Shown: positions 37,430-52,400, counted from the first letter of the stretch. The stretch: DNA of 64,000 nucleotides from Euglena gracilis (GCA_039621445.1 CP154954.1:31148012-31212011); one strand, 5' to 3'. Numbers and translations: made by a program. The notes: generated by a model from the letters alone, not told the origin.

Positions 37430-40400
37430 GGGGGGTGAGGGGCCGGGGCAGGGCGGTGGGGGGCCCGAGCCCTGCGGCGTGGGTCTCCGCCACCCCCGCG
37501 TGGCGCCAGGGGTTGATGGGACGGGAGGCGGGCTGGTCACGGCGGTAGGTGGGGAGGGGGGTGCCCCTGCGCACATGTGCGCGCACCCACACACTGGCCA
37601 GAACGGAGAATTTTTGACACCCCGAACAAGCCAAAGAGCTTTCAAAGTTTGAAAGGAAAAATCTTATTCAAGAGGGAAAAAATAAGAAAAGTTGACCTTT
37701 GGGGGTCCCCAAGTAGGTGGCGGACACCCCACCAAAAATCCGGACACACATCGAACTCTGCAAGGAGCGCCTGGTGGATGCTTGCTGCGTCGAAGGGCTC
37801 GGTCGGCCCCCCTCTTGCCCTGGGGGTAAGCATGGGGGGGGGGCACATAAGAGTTGTCCCAACCCAACCGACAGCCACCCACTCCAGGTCTGGCCCAGAG
37901 TCATTGAGGAGGCTGGGCAGGCTGGCAGGAGGAGGAGGCTCTCGAGCCTCCTCGAACGTGCTCGAATGACATTCGAGAGGCTCTCAAGTCTCCTCAAATG
38001 TCGTTCCAGGTAGTTTGAAGAAGTTCGAGAGCCTCCTCAAACATGTGTTCGACCTTGAGACTGCAAAAAAATACATATTTCAACTAATTTCATCTCCCTT
38101 TGCCAATGCCCTTTGTAAGCAAATGTTTGGAGGGCCCTAAAATAACAGAATCCCTTGTGTTGCATATGCCCTGTGTGTGTGCAACTTCCTTTTGTTGTGG
38201 ATGCCTTTTGCATGCAAGTGTTCGAGTGGCCCCAAAATGACAAAATCCCTTGTGTTGCATACCCTCTGTAACTCCCCTTTGTTGTCAATGCCCTTTTCGT
38301 GCAACGTTTTGCAGAGGGCCCCAAAACAGCTGCGTGTGTGCGCGTCGGAGGAGGCACTTCTAGAGCCTCCTCGAAGGTGGTCGAACGACATTTGACAAGG
38401 CTCGGGAGCCTCCTCGAACGTTGTTGGAACTGGTTCGAGGAGGCTGCCCAAGCCCCCTGGAGTGGGGCTGAAAAAAATTCGAGTCTCCTCCTATGATACC
38501 CCCCCCCGAGGAGGCAGGCCAGGCAGGAACGACAGCTGCTCCAGGTCCAGGAGGGCAACGGGGGCAAATGCCTGCCTGTTGTGCTCTGCATGTGCCGACG
38601 GTGCGAGGGGAGGAGTGGAGTCACCCAGTGGCATTTGCTGGAGCAAACCCCAAATATACTTTCAACACTTTGCAGTGCCCAATGGCTTTGATGCCCAAAT
38701 AGCTTTGCAGGTGAAGGTTGAAAAACAGAAAAGAGTCCCGGGACAGCATAGACCCCAAATCAGGGCAGGGAGTATGGGTACGGGCTTGCAGCACAATGAT
38801 GCCCAACATGAAGGGCTGGCTGTACAGAAGTCCTGGTTGGGGGGCTCGGCCCCCTACCCACCACAGCACCGCTGAAGGAATCTTCCTTCGGCGCCAAAGG
38901 CGCTGAAGGAAGATTCTGACCACCTACGCCCCCAGAAATACGGAAGGTTTGATGGGGGGATGGTCGACCCCCCCCCCGCCCACCACCCGTAGGGTTTCGG
39001 GATTCCCATGCGGCGTTGCCAACACGATGTCGCTTTGCCACCGGCCAGGCCAGCAATGCTGGCGATGCCGCCGAACCATCCTCGGGGGGTTGAGCGGACA
39101 GCAGTTGTCTTTCCGCCCCCCCCCGCTGCCGCACTGGACCCCCGAAGGCAGGCACTGGGCCGAATGCCTCCGGCACGGCCGACCGGTTCCGGCTGACACC
39201 GCCAGGGCCTCCAACAAAGAGCCCCAGGCATTGCCTTGCCCCCCCCCCCCCCGTGCACGACACGCCAATGTTCCTAAATCCCGTACGCCCTCCTTTTATC
39301 GCCTCTGTACCACCACTTTCCTCAACACCATCGGCTGCGTTCCGGGGCTGCCCCTTCCCAGAGGGGCGCAGGGTGTGGTTGCGGGGGCGTCGGCGGTGCC
39401 TCGCGACGGCCCTGGGCGAGGCACAGCAGGTGGACCGCCTCCCCCACCGGCGCGAGGCGGCCCCAGGGCGGTGCGGGTCGGCCCGGCGCGGCGACCCCCC
39501 CCCCCACCCGCCGCAGCACTTCGCCAAAAAGGCCTTCGGCGTCCCGGAAACCGAAATGCGGCGGGGGTGGGGGGTCGGACTCCCACCCACCCACCAGGAC
39601 GGGGTGGGGGGGGGGGGTGGGGTCCGGCCACCCCCCCTCAACCTGCAGGGTTTCGGGGGTTTCCGGACCGCCCTGGGCAGCACGCCAGCAGCTCATCGCC
39701 CCACTCATGGAAGGGGCTGCCCTGGCCGGGGCTGGCCTCGGGGGGAGGTGGGCGGTCCCCTGGACGGTGCTGGTCGGGGCGGGGGGGGGGGGGGGGGCTG
39801 CCCACCCATTCCCCTCAGTCCTCGGCGGCCCACTGTGCTTTGCGCAGAAGGACGTAACACATTCTTCGGCACACTTCAGCCCGAACCACCAATTGTGGAG
39901 GCGAATCCGGCCCGTTTTGAACGGCGAAGGATTCTGCCGGAAGTGGTGACAAAATTGGGCGGCCCGAACAACTCACCAGGGTGACCAACCTTGGAACAGA
40001 CCGCCATTTAGTGTGTATCACAACCCATCTGTGATACATTAATTTTTTGGCGACACATCTGTGATACATTAACTTTTTTTGGTGATACATATGTGATACA
40101 TAAAATTTTAGGCTGTGATACATGTGATACGGGAAAAATTTTTTGGTGATACACACTAAACGGCGGTCTGCCTTGGAAGCGCAGGCAGGGTGGCAAACAG
40201 CTGCCCAGAGGTGATGCCGAGCAGAGGCACACCCCTTCTTTTAGCAGCTCCTGTCACCACTGGAGCCCCAAAGAGGGCTGGGCAAGATGAGGTGCATGGA
40301 CGGCCCCTGTCAAGCCAGCAGGTGCCACTCTCCAAGGCTGGCGTTGGTCCCGACAGCGGCTCCCTCAGCACCACCGGCAGCCCACCGATGCCAAACCACA

Positions 40401-43400
40401 CACCGCACCAGTCCATGACCCAAAGACAAGCAAACTGTCCACAAACCATTCTGCACCGAAAACACAAAAGGAAAACTCCCAAAAGAAACACATCCGCGTC
40501 AACCGCCGGGAAATCGGAAACTGGAAAACACACGGCATCCGCCGAAACCGCCACAGGGGAGCACTCCAGGCCTCGGCGGGGCCAGCACGTTGCGCCGCGT
40601 CTGCGGGGCCACGAGGCCCACGGCGAAGTGCGCAAGGCCGGCAGCGCCCGAGGCGGGGACGTGGGCGGCGACGGCCTGGGGGTTGAAGCGCAGGGTCCTG
40701 CGTGGCATCCACCGTGGCCATTCCGCCAACAAACCAAACACGGGCCGCCTCACCGTGGCCGGCAGGGCCCCGGCCGCACAGGAGGGCGGCGGGGGCGATG
40801 CGGTCGAGGCCCACCGCGGCGGCCGGGGGCGGGGGCGGGGGGTCGCCGAACGCGGCCCCGAGCAGCCGCTCCAGCCGCTGGTGCACCGCCCGCATGGACC
40901 GCGCGTCGTCCGGGGGGCCCCCCTCCAGGAACGGCAGCCGCGGCCATGCGGCCAGGCCGCTCAGCGAAGTCATTGCGGCGCCTGGCGGCCGGCACACACC
41001 ACACCCACACCCGCGCACACCACCCACACGCACATGACACCCACCCCTGCACCACATACACAACACCACACACCCACACACGGTGCACGCACACCATCCA
41101 TGCAGTTAGTGCGCCACGGCGCAAAAAAAAAAATATGCAGTGGTCGCAATGAAAAGAAGCTTTTTTTGCCACACACCATTGTAATTATGTGTATCATCAT
41201 GATAATTAAAAACAATTATTAATAAGAATCATTAAATTATTATTAAGCGGCAACGGTTATTGCCGGGGTGGACGCAGCACAAAGAAAAAAATTAGCCTCG
41301 GTGGTCGTGGCGCAAGCAATTTTGTTTTGCTGCGGTGCACGAGGTGCAAATTTTATCGGCATCGCAGAACCCAAAAAATTTTTTCGCTGCAATGAAAAAA
41401 GCAGAATTGGCTCAATGCCCTTCCATGGTCGAGAAAATATCAAAGAGGCCGGACAGAGAAGCCTGAAGAAGGTGTCTGCAGCACAGAAAAAAACATTGAA
41501 AAAAATTGCTGTGGCAATAATCAAAAGTTGCCGCAGCGGTCGGGGGCACAGAAATTTTTTGCAGCAGCTCTGTTAGTCACAAAAATATTTTCCACAGTCG
41601 TTGCGGACCGCTTTTGTGCCACCCAACGTTTTGCTCTGGCAATTTCTTTGTGGGAACTGGCAAACCCCTGTGGTTTGCAGTGCACTAGCCGCTGGGCGTG
41701 TGGTATGGTGTGGTGTGGTCATGGGTGGGTGGGTGGATGGGGGTGGGTGTGCACATGTGTGTGCACCGGAATTGTAGTTAGATAAAAGGTTTTCATGTGG
41801 GAGGGAGGGGAGGTGGTTCCTTTCGGCAGTGGATAGGCCGGGTGCAGGTCAGGGAGGGGAAGGGCGTCCAGTGGGGAGGAAAGGCCTGGGCAGCACCCCA
41901 GACTGCAGGAGGCGAGTGATGCGGCAGGCCAACCACCGCCGTTGGGAGAGCTACCCTGGGGGGAGCAAAGATAATTTTGGTTCCGACAAAGTTGGTGGCG
42001 GGAAAAAAAATGGGAGAAATCTTCAAATGTCCCAGACAGCCAGAAGAAAACATTTTTCCGGACCAAAAATTTTAATGGTTTCCTGAAAAACACGAAAACG
42101 CATCGGGCACCTCCACAAAAACCAGTATACGACCCAATCTCTTACCCCCCCCCCCCTATGTCCAATGACCGGTAACCTCTGTCCTCTGACCGGGGGGGTG
42201 GTCGTTGGACATAGGGTAGTGACCAAAAAGGTGTCCTCTGACCGGGGGGGTGGTCGTTGGACATGGGGTCAAAAGAAAGTTGGTGGGTACCCGGGTCCCT
42301 ACCCACCCAAAAATGCCCAAATTTTCCCTTCCGGCGCTTTGCGCCGAAAATTTTGGGCAATTTTGACAAATTTTTGTCCAAAAAAGTGTCAAAAATGGCA
42401 CTTTGGCCAAATTTTTGGCCAATTTTGGGGCAAAATTTTTCGTCCCGGCGCTTCACGCCGGGACGAAAAATTTGGTCAAACCTCCGAAAAGGTGTCCTCT
42501 GACCGGGGGGGGGGGGGGGTGGTAATTGGAGAGGGGGGGGGGGGTCGTTGGACATAGGGGGGGGGGGTAAATTGATCCGAAAAAATTTGGTGTTTTCTCC
42601 AAAGTACTCTCGGGAACATTTGGGCGGGTTTTGCCCGTCCAAATTTGTCCAAACAAAATTTTTCTATGCCTCCCCTGGCATATCAAATACGGAGCGCGGG
42701 GGGGGGCTCCAGTGGCTGGCTGGGCGCGGCACACGTCCACGCTGCGCTGCTCCTCCGCGGTCCACGGCGACCGCGCCCGCCCGACCACGGCCAGCACCCG
42801 CTCCGCCCGCGCCTGCTGCTTGTTCAGCCAGTGGAGCAGCTCCAGCATGCCGGCCTTCGCCTCCCCGAGGCTGCCGGGGCTCTGGAGAGAGGGGCGGGGG
42901 GCAGTGAGTGGGGGGGGGGGGGCACGGTGGCACGGTGGCGGGTGTAGCGAGGGAAGGCCGGATGCGTGTCCCCCGGTGCCCACCGGCCATATGCCACTAC
43001 GCGGTGCCTCCCTCGGGGCCGACCAGCAGACAGGAACCTACAACCCCCTAGCAGGGGTATCTGGTGGGAAAAATTTCCCACTGCCCGCTGCAAAGCGCCA
43101 GAAAAAATTTGACCACCCAAAACGTGCTAAAAATGCTCATTTTTGGCAATTTTTGGAACAAAATCAGCCAAAAAAAGCACATTAATACCCAATTTCCACC
43201 TCGGTGCACACTGCCGTAGGATTTTTTTTCCCCCAGTTGGACCCTGGGACCCTTCTGGGGGGGATGGAGAGTCCAGTGTCAGTGTCCTTTTTCTGTGGCT
43301 GGCAAAATGGCCAGCTAGTGGACCCCCAGGTCCTTGGACAAAAGCATGGACACCTATTAGTGAAAAATCTAGTCACCTCTGCGGCCATCTGGGCCGCATA

Positions 43401-46400
43401 GGCACAGTGGTGTTTAGGGTTCTGCCCTCCTACTTGCTTTGCGTTTTGAGGTGGGCCTTTGCATCCAGAGGTCTTTTTAAGGTTGATGATTCCAAGGACA
43501 GCAGGCTGGGACCCAGCCCAGCGCCCCCCCCCCCAAGAGAAGTTGGGGTCGGGCCCAATGGGAACCCCTCACACTGTTTTTGACAAAAGTTTCAACATCG
43601 AGATTTCCCCCGAAAGAGGTCCCCCGAAGAGGAGCTTGGTTCGGTGCCCCCCAGGGGTGGTACAAATGTGGGGGAGTCTCAGTGCGTAACCGGAAGAGAT
43701 CCAAAAATACCCCAAATTTTTGTACCAGGGGGTAAAACAATGCATTCTGGGGCAATGATTTGATGGTCTTTTCCGAAACACCATAAATTGGCATGCCCAC
43801 CACACCTGTTTTTTTCGGCACACCGTGTGATTTTTGGCCCAATTTTATCTCGTGCTGCTTCATCATTTTTCCCTCTAGGGTTATAAGTCACGATTAGCAC
43901 AGGGCCAGGCAGAACGGAGATCAGTTAATAAGCTGTGGGTGCGCTGGAGGTACAGTTTTGAAGCAGCACTCCGGTTGGCAGGGGTCCAAGATGAAAGCAG
44001 AGCCAGAAAGAGCATCGGTGACCAAGACACCTTTTCCATTTTTTTGCGTGTTTGTTTGTGGGTGTGCCTGTGAGTGTGTTGTGCATGTGCGTGTGGGTGT
44101 GTTTTGTGTATCTGTGTGCGTGCATGTGTGGTGTGTGTTTGTGTGTGCATGTATCTGTGTGTGGCGCATGTGTTTGGTGTTGCATGTGTGTGCTTGTGTG
44201 TGTGTGTGTGTGTGCGTGCGTGCGTGCGTGTGTGGGAGTTCCTCAAACAGGAGGGCTGTCCAGCCTCCTCCATCAGTTCTTGCAGTGGCTCCGAATGCAG
44301 TCCGAAGCTGCCGTACACTGCCGGGTCAGGGCCTGGGCAACGTCTTAGCTGGGAAGCAATGCATTCCCAGAAGAGCAAATGTTTCACACCACTACAGGAG
44401 GTTTTCCAAAACAACAACGTCAACAACAACACTTGATTAACCCAATCCATCAACCCCGGGCTGGGCCGTGTGTCTGCCCCTGCTCCCCCGCCCCCGGCTG
44501 AAATAAAGTTGAGGCCAACTCAGACTAAGTTGGTTGAGCTGAATGCTGAAAAATGTTGTTTGTGAGAGGGGTATGGGGGCTATATTATATGCCTGAAAAA
44601 TCCCAACCCAGTTGGATTCAGACTTCTTCGTCACATTTCGGGTAACAGCTGGGTCCAGCCCGGCAAGCCACTTTTGAGAGGGGCTGAAATGGAACCCTCA
44701 ATACCCGCTTCATGGAACTGACCCCTCCCTCCCAGGCAAATAATTGTGCGTAAAATTAGCCGGATTAAGAACAGAATAAATTAGCCCCTTGTCGATTTGG
44801 GGGGGGGACAAATTGAGCAGCGCAAAGGTGGTGAGATGCACATTTTGAACATTCTTACGTCCAATTTCACACAAAATCCTAGGGATGACCCATGTGTAGA
44901 ATCCATGCAAACTACCCAAAAATTGTTGTTTGTGGTGCTTCTCGGCATTCCTGTTCCGAGTCGATTTGCATCGAAGGGAAGGTCACAAACAGGCACGCAC
45001 AAAGGGGGTGACAAATGCCTGGCGGGATAAACCAGTTTGTCATTAAAAAATGGAATGGCGCAAGTAACGGCGCAGTGCGACGAACCTGTGCAATTCTCAA
45101 AAGAAGGGGAATTCCCCGGCCAATGCTCGCGTCAATCGGATCCAAGCCACACCCAGGGCACAGAACACGGCACTCAGCAGCTCCTCCACCGTGAGGATGA
45201 CGTGGGCCAACCCGGGCTGCAGAACCTCCACCACCCGCCGCACCAGCTTGTGGATCGGCCGGAGGCGGCTGCGCGTCCGCTGCCACCCCCCCCCACCATG
45301 TCGGGCCTTGGGAGGGCCCAGGGTTGCAGCGGCCCTCGCGCACCCGTCGGGCGACGCGCGCAATGTGATGGCCGACCCCGATTCCCCACCGTTGGGTCCT
45401 ATCCCCGCGAGCTCGCAGCTCGCAGCTCGGCGGGAGGCGGTGGTCCAACAGAAGTGCACCTCAACGTCGATTGGGCGGCTCACCTGCGTCATCAAAAAAA
45501 TGTCCAAAAAACACGAGACCTCCCGTATTGACTGCACAGGAGGATGAGCCTGGTGAGATGGAAGTGGAAGAAATAGAAGTGTGAGAACCCCACCACCATT
45601 TGCAGCTGCATTCGCTGGCAATGGCTGTGCCGATATTCATGCTGGTGCCACCTGCTGTGTTGTGACAAGGGGGGGGGGGACGCAACATGGACCATTGAGA
45701 AACGCGACACAAAAACCGATCTCAAAAATTGTGCAATCAATTTGCTGGAAAGAAATAATGGCAAAGACAAACTTCCCTGATACCACACTTTTTGTCTTGA
45801 CAAAAAGTGTGGTTTCAGGGAAAAAACTGGGCCAAACTATGGGAATTTTTCGAGTCGAAAAAATCTACCATTTTTTTCCAAATAAAATAGGAAAACACAA
45901 ATACAACAATATGCGCCCCCATAACAGCCGTGGTGCCTGCTGTGCCATACAGCAGCGGTACCTGCCAGCCAGTATGAACAGAAATGCATTGGCACCGCAG
46001 AAAATATTATCCCAGCAGGAGTGTCCCCTGCACAGCCGCCTCGCCTGGCTGTGGAGGGCTGCCTCTACCTGGGCGTCACTTGGCAACCCCCCAGGGGGGG
46101 TTGGGATTCAGCCCAGAGGCTAAAAAATCTGGGCTGGCTGGAAAAAAGCTGCTGGCTGACCCCCCCTCCCACAGGAATCCCCCGGCTGGTCTGACTGGGG
46201 TCGACTGAAGGTTCCAAAAAAAATCGAAACTGCAAAAAAAAAACGACAAAAAGGCTGATTTTGCAAAAACAACCAATTTTAGACGCAGAATTTGCCCTGG
46301 AAAGCCCAAATCTGATTGATATTTGCCCATTTTTTGGCCCATCTTTGCACCTCCAAAGCCAAAAAAAATCCGTTGCTGTCCGGCCGTCGCCTGGGCCGCT

Positions 46401-49400
46401 GGAAAACAACCTCATCGATGGGATGGGGGAAGGGGGACCGGGGCTGGAAAAAGGCTGCTTGCTCGCTGGACCCTCCCCCCCAGGGGGGATGACCTCCGCT
46501 TAAGCGACGCCCTGGCCTCCACCTTCTGGCAGTGTTTTGCCGTGAAGTTGCAGTCCAGGAACGTGTGCAGCGTCTTGCCCATGGTCCCCGTCACATGCCG
46601 GCAGCCGGCCGCCGAATGGGGCAGACCAGCCACATTTCCCCTGGTGGGGCATTGTCTGCCTGCGGGTGTGCATCCCCGCTGCGCCGAGGGTGCGGAGGGT
46701 TCGAAAATCGCCGTTTTCAAGTCAATGAAGCAGTAGCGGCCTGTTCCACTTTATATGCGACGCTTTCCTACCCGCTGCACTGTGCATTCTACCTCTGCAT
46801 TTATGCTTCATACACAGCTACCATTGGTCCGCGCCGATGCATCCCTGTCTTCCATTGTACATAGACCACCTGAGTGTGGTTTTCTGTTGTTGTAATTCTC
46901 TACTTTTTTTCATGTTTTGTTCATTAGCTCAGTTCCGGTAGGGCTGAGCCTTTGTCCAGTTTGCTTGCTCAGTCACCATTGGTCTGAGCCCCTTCTCATC
47001 TGCCTTACAGCACTGTATGATTACTCCATTTTCTGTTGATGTGAGCGCCCTCCGTGGGAGTATGTGAGCAATAATTTCTGTTTCACTTTTTTCCCTTACT
47101 TTTTATCTTTCTGATAAAGTACCTCTCCTGCTCAGTTCTAGAACCCCTGAGCATAATAATCCACTTACGCGGAGCCTGTACATGCCCAGGCACCAAACCA
47201 AACCAAACCAAACCACCCGCCCACCCTCTGGGGTGGGGCCCCCTGGGGGAGGGGATCCTGGGGGACCCACCCACTTTTGCCCGAAAATGGCCAAAATGCT
47301 AAAAATAGCACCCTTTTCAAAAAAGATATACCCTTTTCCGAAAAAGATATACCTGCCAGCCCCTACCCCCACCCCGTGGAGGAGGGAGTCCAAGGGGCCC
47401 ACCCACCCCCCCCCCCGGGGGGAAGGGGTCCAAGGCTAAAAAAAAACACCTGAAAAAACACCCTGGGGGGGTCTGCAAAACCTTAAAGAGATGTCTGGCT
47501 CGGGATCGGTGTCATCCTCTGACACAGTTCTGCTGACGCTTCGCCGGCCCTCTGCTCGGAGGTACAGCAGCGCCGCGGCGGGGTCGACGGCCAGCCCCGC
47601 CGCCGCCAGGTCGTCCACCAGGAACTGGAACTTCTTCGTCGGGGGCACCTCCCTGGGCCACAGCACAGAGAGTGGATTTTCAAGGACATGGGTGGTCGGG
47701 CCCAACCTGTTGTGGGGGGGGGGGGGCTCGGGTTTCTTTCAGGGTTAAAACACAAAAAACAGAGGTGCACATCTAGGAGTAATCTAGTGCGACCCACCCG
47801 GAGCCTGCTGGTCCCATAAAAAGAAAGGTCTGCGGCACACAATCGCCGTGCTCACAAACCTCACAGATGGAGTTTCTCGCGGAGGTGTGATGCCGACAAC
47901 CTTGCTGGGGTCCGCTCCCCCAAAATGCCGAACAAAGCTCAAATCGTGCGCATCAAGAAGAATAAAAATATGGAATTGCCGGTGATCTGACTGTCTGAGA
48001 TGCACGATGGACAACTGCTCAACTGCTCAACTGCACAACGGGGGTGGCCAGGAGGGCCGTCGTATCTGCCCACGTGGACTGCAACCACCGCCCGGCACCT
48101 TCCACAGCAGGATGGCATCGGCGGAGGTCCTTGCAAAGCCCCGTTCGTAATGGGGAGAAAAATGCAGCAATGCTCCAGCAATATTTCCATTGCATAGGAT
48201 TTGAACGTTTGGGTAACATTTACAATTGATGTTTGCAGCATTTGCACGACAAAGGCAAGATGAGGTTTGATGTAATTAGAATAAAAGGTGACACAGAAAG
48301 AAACTGATTAATTTGAAAATTTGAAGGAAAAAAATATTTTCAAATGATTTAACTTAACTTGTCACTGAAGGCCACCCTGTCCGACGATGCCCAGCATCTC
48401 CCGCAGGTAGGCGCAGTGCGCCGCCACCGTGGCGACGGCCACCGGGTGCCGGTGCAGCGCTGCGAGGGGGACGGCGGCGCGGAGGAGGTCGCGCTGGAGA
48501 CCGGCCTCGGGGCGGGGAGGGGGGACTTCGGCGGGCGGGCTGGGGATTGGGGTGGCCAATGGGGCGGGCAGGGATTGGGCCGGCGGAAAACCCGGCGATT
48601 GAGACGCACGTGGGTGGAAACGGGAGCCACAGGGGGGACAAGGGGGTGGCCTTTGCCTCCAAAATAGGCAACGGCAAGCGGCGGGAGTGCAACTGCTCTG
48701 CACTCCATATCCGCCAACTGCCCCAAACCATCCGTGTTTGATATGCGCCGTATCATCCGCTATCCTTTTCCAATCTCCTTTCCATTTTGGAAAGTTCCAG
48801 TTGCCTTTCATGGATTTGTTTCGCGCGGAACCAACCGCCACGCCGGAATGGCCTGAACGGCAGGGGGGAGGCCGGCCTCCTCGGGGCTGGCGGCCGGGGC
48901 GCTGAGCAGCACATCCAGCCGGCCGTGGTCTGCCGCCAGCGCCAGGCCGTGGCAGCGGTGGCCCCCGGCGGGCAGCGCTGGCAGCGCAGGCAGGGGCCCG
49001 TCGGGCAGGGGGAGGGGGGAAGGCTTGACTGCGGCTGCAGGACTGAGCCGGACCAACCAGAGATTTTTGAAAAAAGACTTGGAGGTGGACCCGCTTTTTG
49101 GGGCGTCAGTTTGGCAGTCAACGTAATTTTCGACATTCCGCGCAGAAAATGGGCCAGAAAAGGGGGAAACCCCAGCTTCCAGCAGGGCATCCACTCAGCC
49201 TGACCCCTCCGGGGGGACAGGGTCTGGTGGACCCCCATCCCACACCCTCCAGGGTTCCAAACATGGGGTGAGGTACCACAGTTTGGCTGGGGGCTGCCGA
49301 CCAGGAGCAGAGCTATTGCTGGCCCCTCGATGCCTTGGCGGAGGCCCTGGGCGGAGGGCTGAGGAGGGACGGCAGCTGGAGGTGCTGGATGGGGAACCAG

Positions 49401-52400
49401 CCGTGGGGGCGGGGCATGGGGGCAGCAGCCGAATGGGGTCGGGGGAGGAGGGGGTCATAATGCTAATCGGGGGGGGGGGTCCAGTGGATGGGAATGCCAC
49501 TGATTTTGTTGACGAAAATTCCCCAAAAAGGGCCTTTTGGAAAGTTTTGGGTCAAATTGACATGCTTCGTGTCGGTCACTGTAAAAAAAACTCACTCCAG
49601 CTGGGATTTCTGACAGACCCCCCCAATACGGTGGTCCACTGGAAATTCCACTGGATGAATTTGGACTCCTCCACCCCGGGTGGTACTGCAAGTCCTTAAG
49701 AAGACGCCTGCTGCAGGTGGCCTGAGAATGGTCGTTGTCACATCAAGCTCACAAGCTTGGTCTGTATCACAGAACGGCACACTTAACTGTGCCGGTTAGC
49801 CTGCCGTTTAGTTGCTCAGTCTGCCGTCCACACTAAACCAAGCAGCAAACTTCAGGCTCCCAGCGGTGCCAGGAAGCTTACCAGAGTGCAGCTCCCCAGA
49901 GTGCAGAACCCAGCTGGGAGGGGGAGGACCCATGCTCCGGGAAGACTTTGAAGTCCACGAGGCCCCCAGCACTGAGGCAAGCCAGGATGGAGACCTCTTC
50001 GGCGGATGCCTGGACCGGGGGCAGGGCCGAACGTTGGTGGGGAGGGCCCACGGCAATGCACTGGCCATGCCTGCTCCACCTGATTTCCATGTTTTCGAGG
50101 AGATGGAACAGGAAGGAGCGACGCCCTTCGGGTTGTGTGAAGACACAGCCAAGCACCTCTGGTCACCCATGCCCTTGAGCCCAGCATCGCCCAGCATCGC
50201 CCAGCATCGCCTTTGAAGCCCTTGGAGGTGTACCTCTTGTACCCACATTCACTCAGATACCTGCCTCCAAAACATCCAATACAGCATCTACATGCACTTC
50301 ATCCACTTTCATCCACATTTGGTCATTTACCCACTTTTACAACTTTTGGCCGCTCTTGGCCACTTTTGGCCACTTTTGGCTACTTTGCCCGATTTAATCC
50401 ACCTTTGGCCGTCTTTGGCTTGCGGTTACTACCAGATATGCTTTCAATTTGACGGCTGATTGACTGTTTTGGCTCCTTTAAGACCATTTTGGTCGGCCAA
50501 AACCAGTTTTAGACCATTGGCCACAAGCACTTCCCCCAATCCCTTACTTATCCATTTGGCCAAACCAGCATCTGCATCCATTGCACTAATCCAATATCTG
50601 CATCTTGTTCAATATCTGCATACATTGCTTGTCTAGCATCTGCATCATTGTCCAGTATCTGCATCTTGTCAAGAATCTCAATCTTGTCCAGTATCTGCAT
50701 CCGTTGCATCCTGCATCCACTGCCTTGTCCAGCATCCGAATCTTGTCCAGATCTGTATCCACTGCATCTTGTCTCATTGCATCTTGTCCAGCATCTGCAT
50801 CTTGTCCAGCATCTGCTTCTTGTCCAGCATCTGCATTGTGTCCAGTATCTGCATCTTGTCTAGCATCTGAATCTTGTCCAGCATCTGCATCTTGTCCACC
50901 ATCTGCACGTTGTCCAATGTCTGCATCCACTTCATCTTGTCCAGCATCGGCATCTTCTCCAGTATCTGCATCTTGTCCAGCATCGGCATCTTCTCCAGTA
51001 TCTGCATGTTGTCCAGCACCTGCATCTTGTCCAGTGCCTTCATCTAATTCATCTTGTCCAGCATCTGCATCTTGTCCAATATCTGCCCAGCATTCGTCCG
51101 GTGGCTCCTAAGCAAACCAAATAACCACAAAAGCCCAACAAATGACCACAAAAAGCCCAAAATTGACCACAAAAAGCCCCAAAAGCAACCAAAATAACCA
51201 AAAATTGTCCAAAACCCCAACAAATTCCACAAAAGGTTGTGAAAAATGACCCAAAATCACCAAAAAAGCGCAAAATGGCCAAAAATGCCATAAAATCTGC
51301 TCAAAAAGGCCCCAATTAGCCCAATACTTGCCAAATCAGTGATAAATAGCCCCCAAATTAGCAAAAATTGACCCATAATGGCCAAAATAGGTGTAAAACT
51401 GGAGCTTTGTGGGAAAATTATCCCAAAAATGGTTCAATTCTCCAAAATATACAAGAAAAATGCCAGCATCGCCCAGCATCGCCCAGCATCGGAACCCCAC
51501 CTCTGGTCTCCAAAAATCCAGCATCGCCCAGCATCGCCCAGCATCGCCCAGCATCATCAGAGGTGCTTGGACACAGCTGCGCCCCTCGAAACCAAACACC
51601 TTGCATTCTGGTGGAGCCCTGATCCTTCCTGATCAGGGGTTTTTTTTTAAGACTGGGGGGAGGGGGTCCCCCACCCATCCTCCCCCTGGGGGGGGGGGTC
51701 CCGTGGGACCCACTGACTTTTCCCCGAAAAATGGCCAAAGCTCGCGAAAAATGCAAAAATAGCCCCTTTTTCAAAAAAAAATTTGGCGCCTTCGGTGCTG
51801 AAAAATATATCCCACTGGGGGGGGGGCTCAGCCGGACCCACCCACCCTACCCCCCCAAGACCAAAAAACCCCTGTTCCTGATTGTCCCTGGTTGGCAAAT
51901 TATTGGTCAGAGGTGGGCGTATGCCAATTAAAAAAATTCACGTTTGGCCGCTTTTGGGCAGCGTTTGGCCAACTTGCCCACTGTTGGCTGCTTCTGGCCA
52001 CTTTTGTCTGCTTTGGCCACTTCTGGCTGCTTCCGGTTCCTTTTTTGCACACTTGGGGTTGGGTATGACCTACAAAATTGGGAGTGTAAATTAATGCCCC
52101 ATGTTGTAGGTGCCTGCTCATCACACCATTGGGTTGATGTCAGAATTTGCTTTCATATGGAGTCTCAGCATTGTCAGGAAGCACAGGGAAAAAAATGTTT
52201 TTTTCCACCTCCACCTCCAGCTCCTCTTTTTATACTTGCATCGTGATTTATTGTTCACCACCTTAAAAGAACTCTTTCATCATGCTTCACATTTCACAAC
52301 CACAAATTTCTGTTCTGCATATCTCTATATATGTATATATATATGTGTATATATATGTATACATATATATACATATATGTGTATATATTATATTAGAAGA

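Noticed and set aside
38496-38580. Minus-strand [18 protein letters not shown] as an APC4 exon
   Set aside because: Possible, but no donor fits and I found no convincing matching stretch in APC4.
38877-38916. Rho-independent terminator
   Set aside because: The hairpin is strong but this is eukaryotic DNA, there is no T run, and the same core occurs in many transposons.
39815-40156. Minus-strand frame with [19 protein letters not shown] near 39.9 kb as an APC4 exon
   Set aside because: Helical look and an acceptor CCGGCAG are suggestive, but its place in the APC4 order and its phase could not be reconciled.
50586-50930. Asp-Ala-Gly-Gln repeat protein on the minus strand
   Set aside because: Artefact of the 18-bp minisatellite inside an APC4 intron; no splice sites and no other coding signal.
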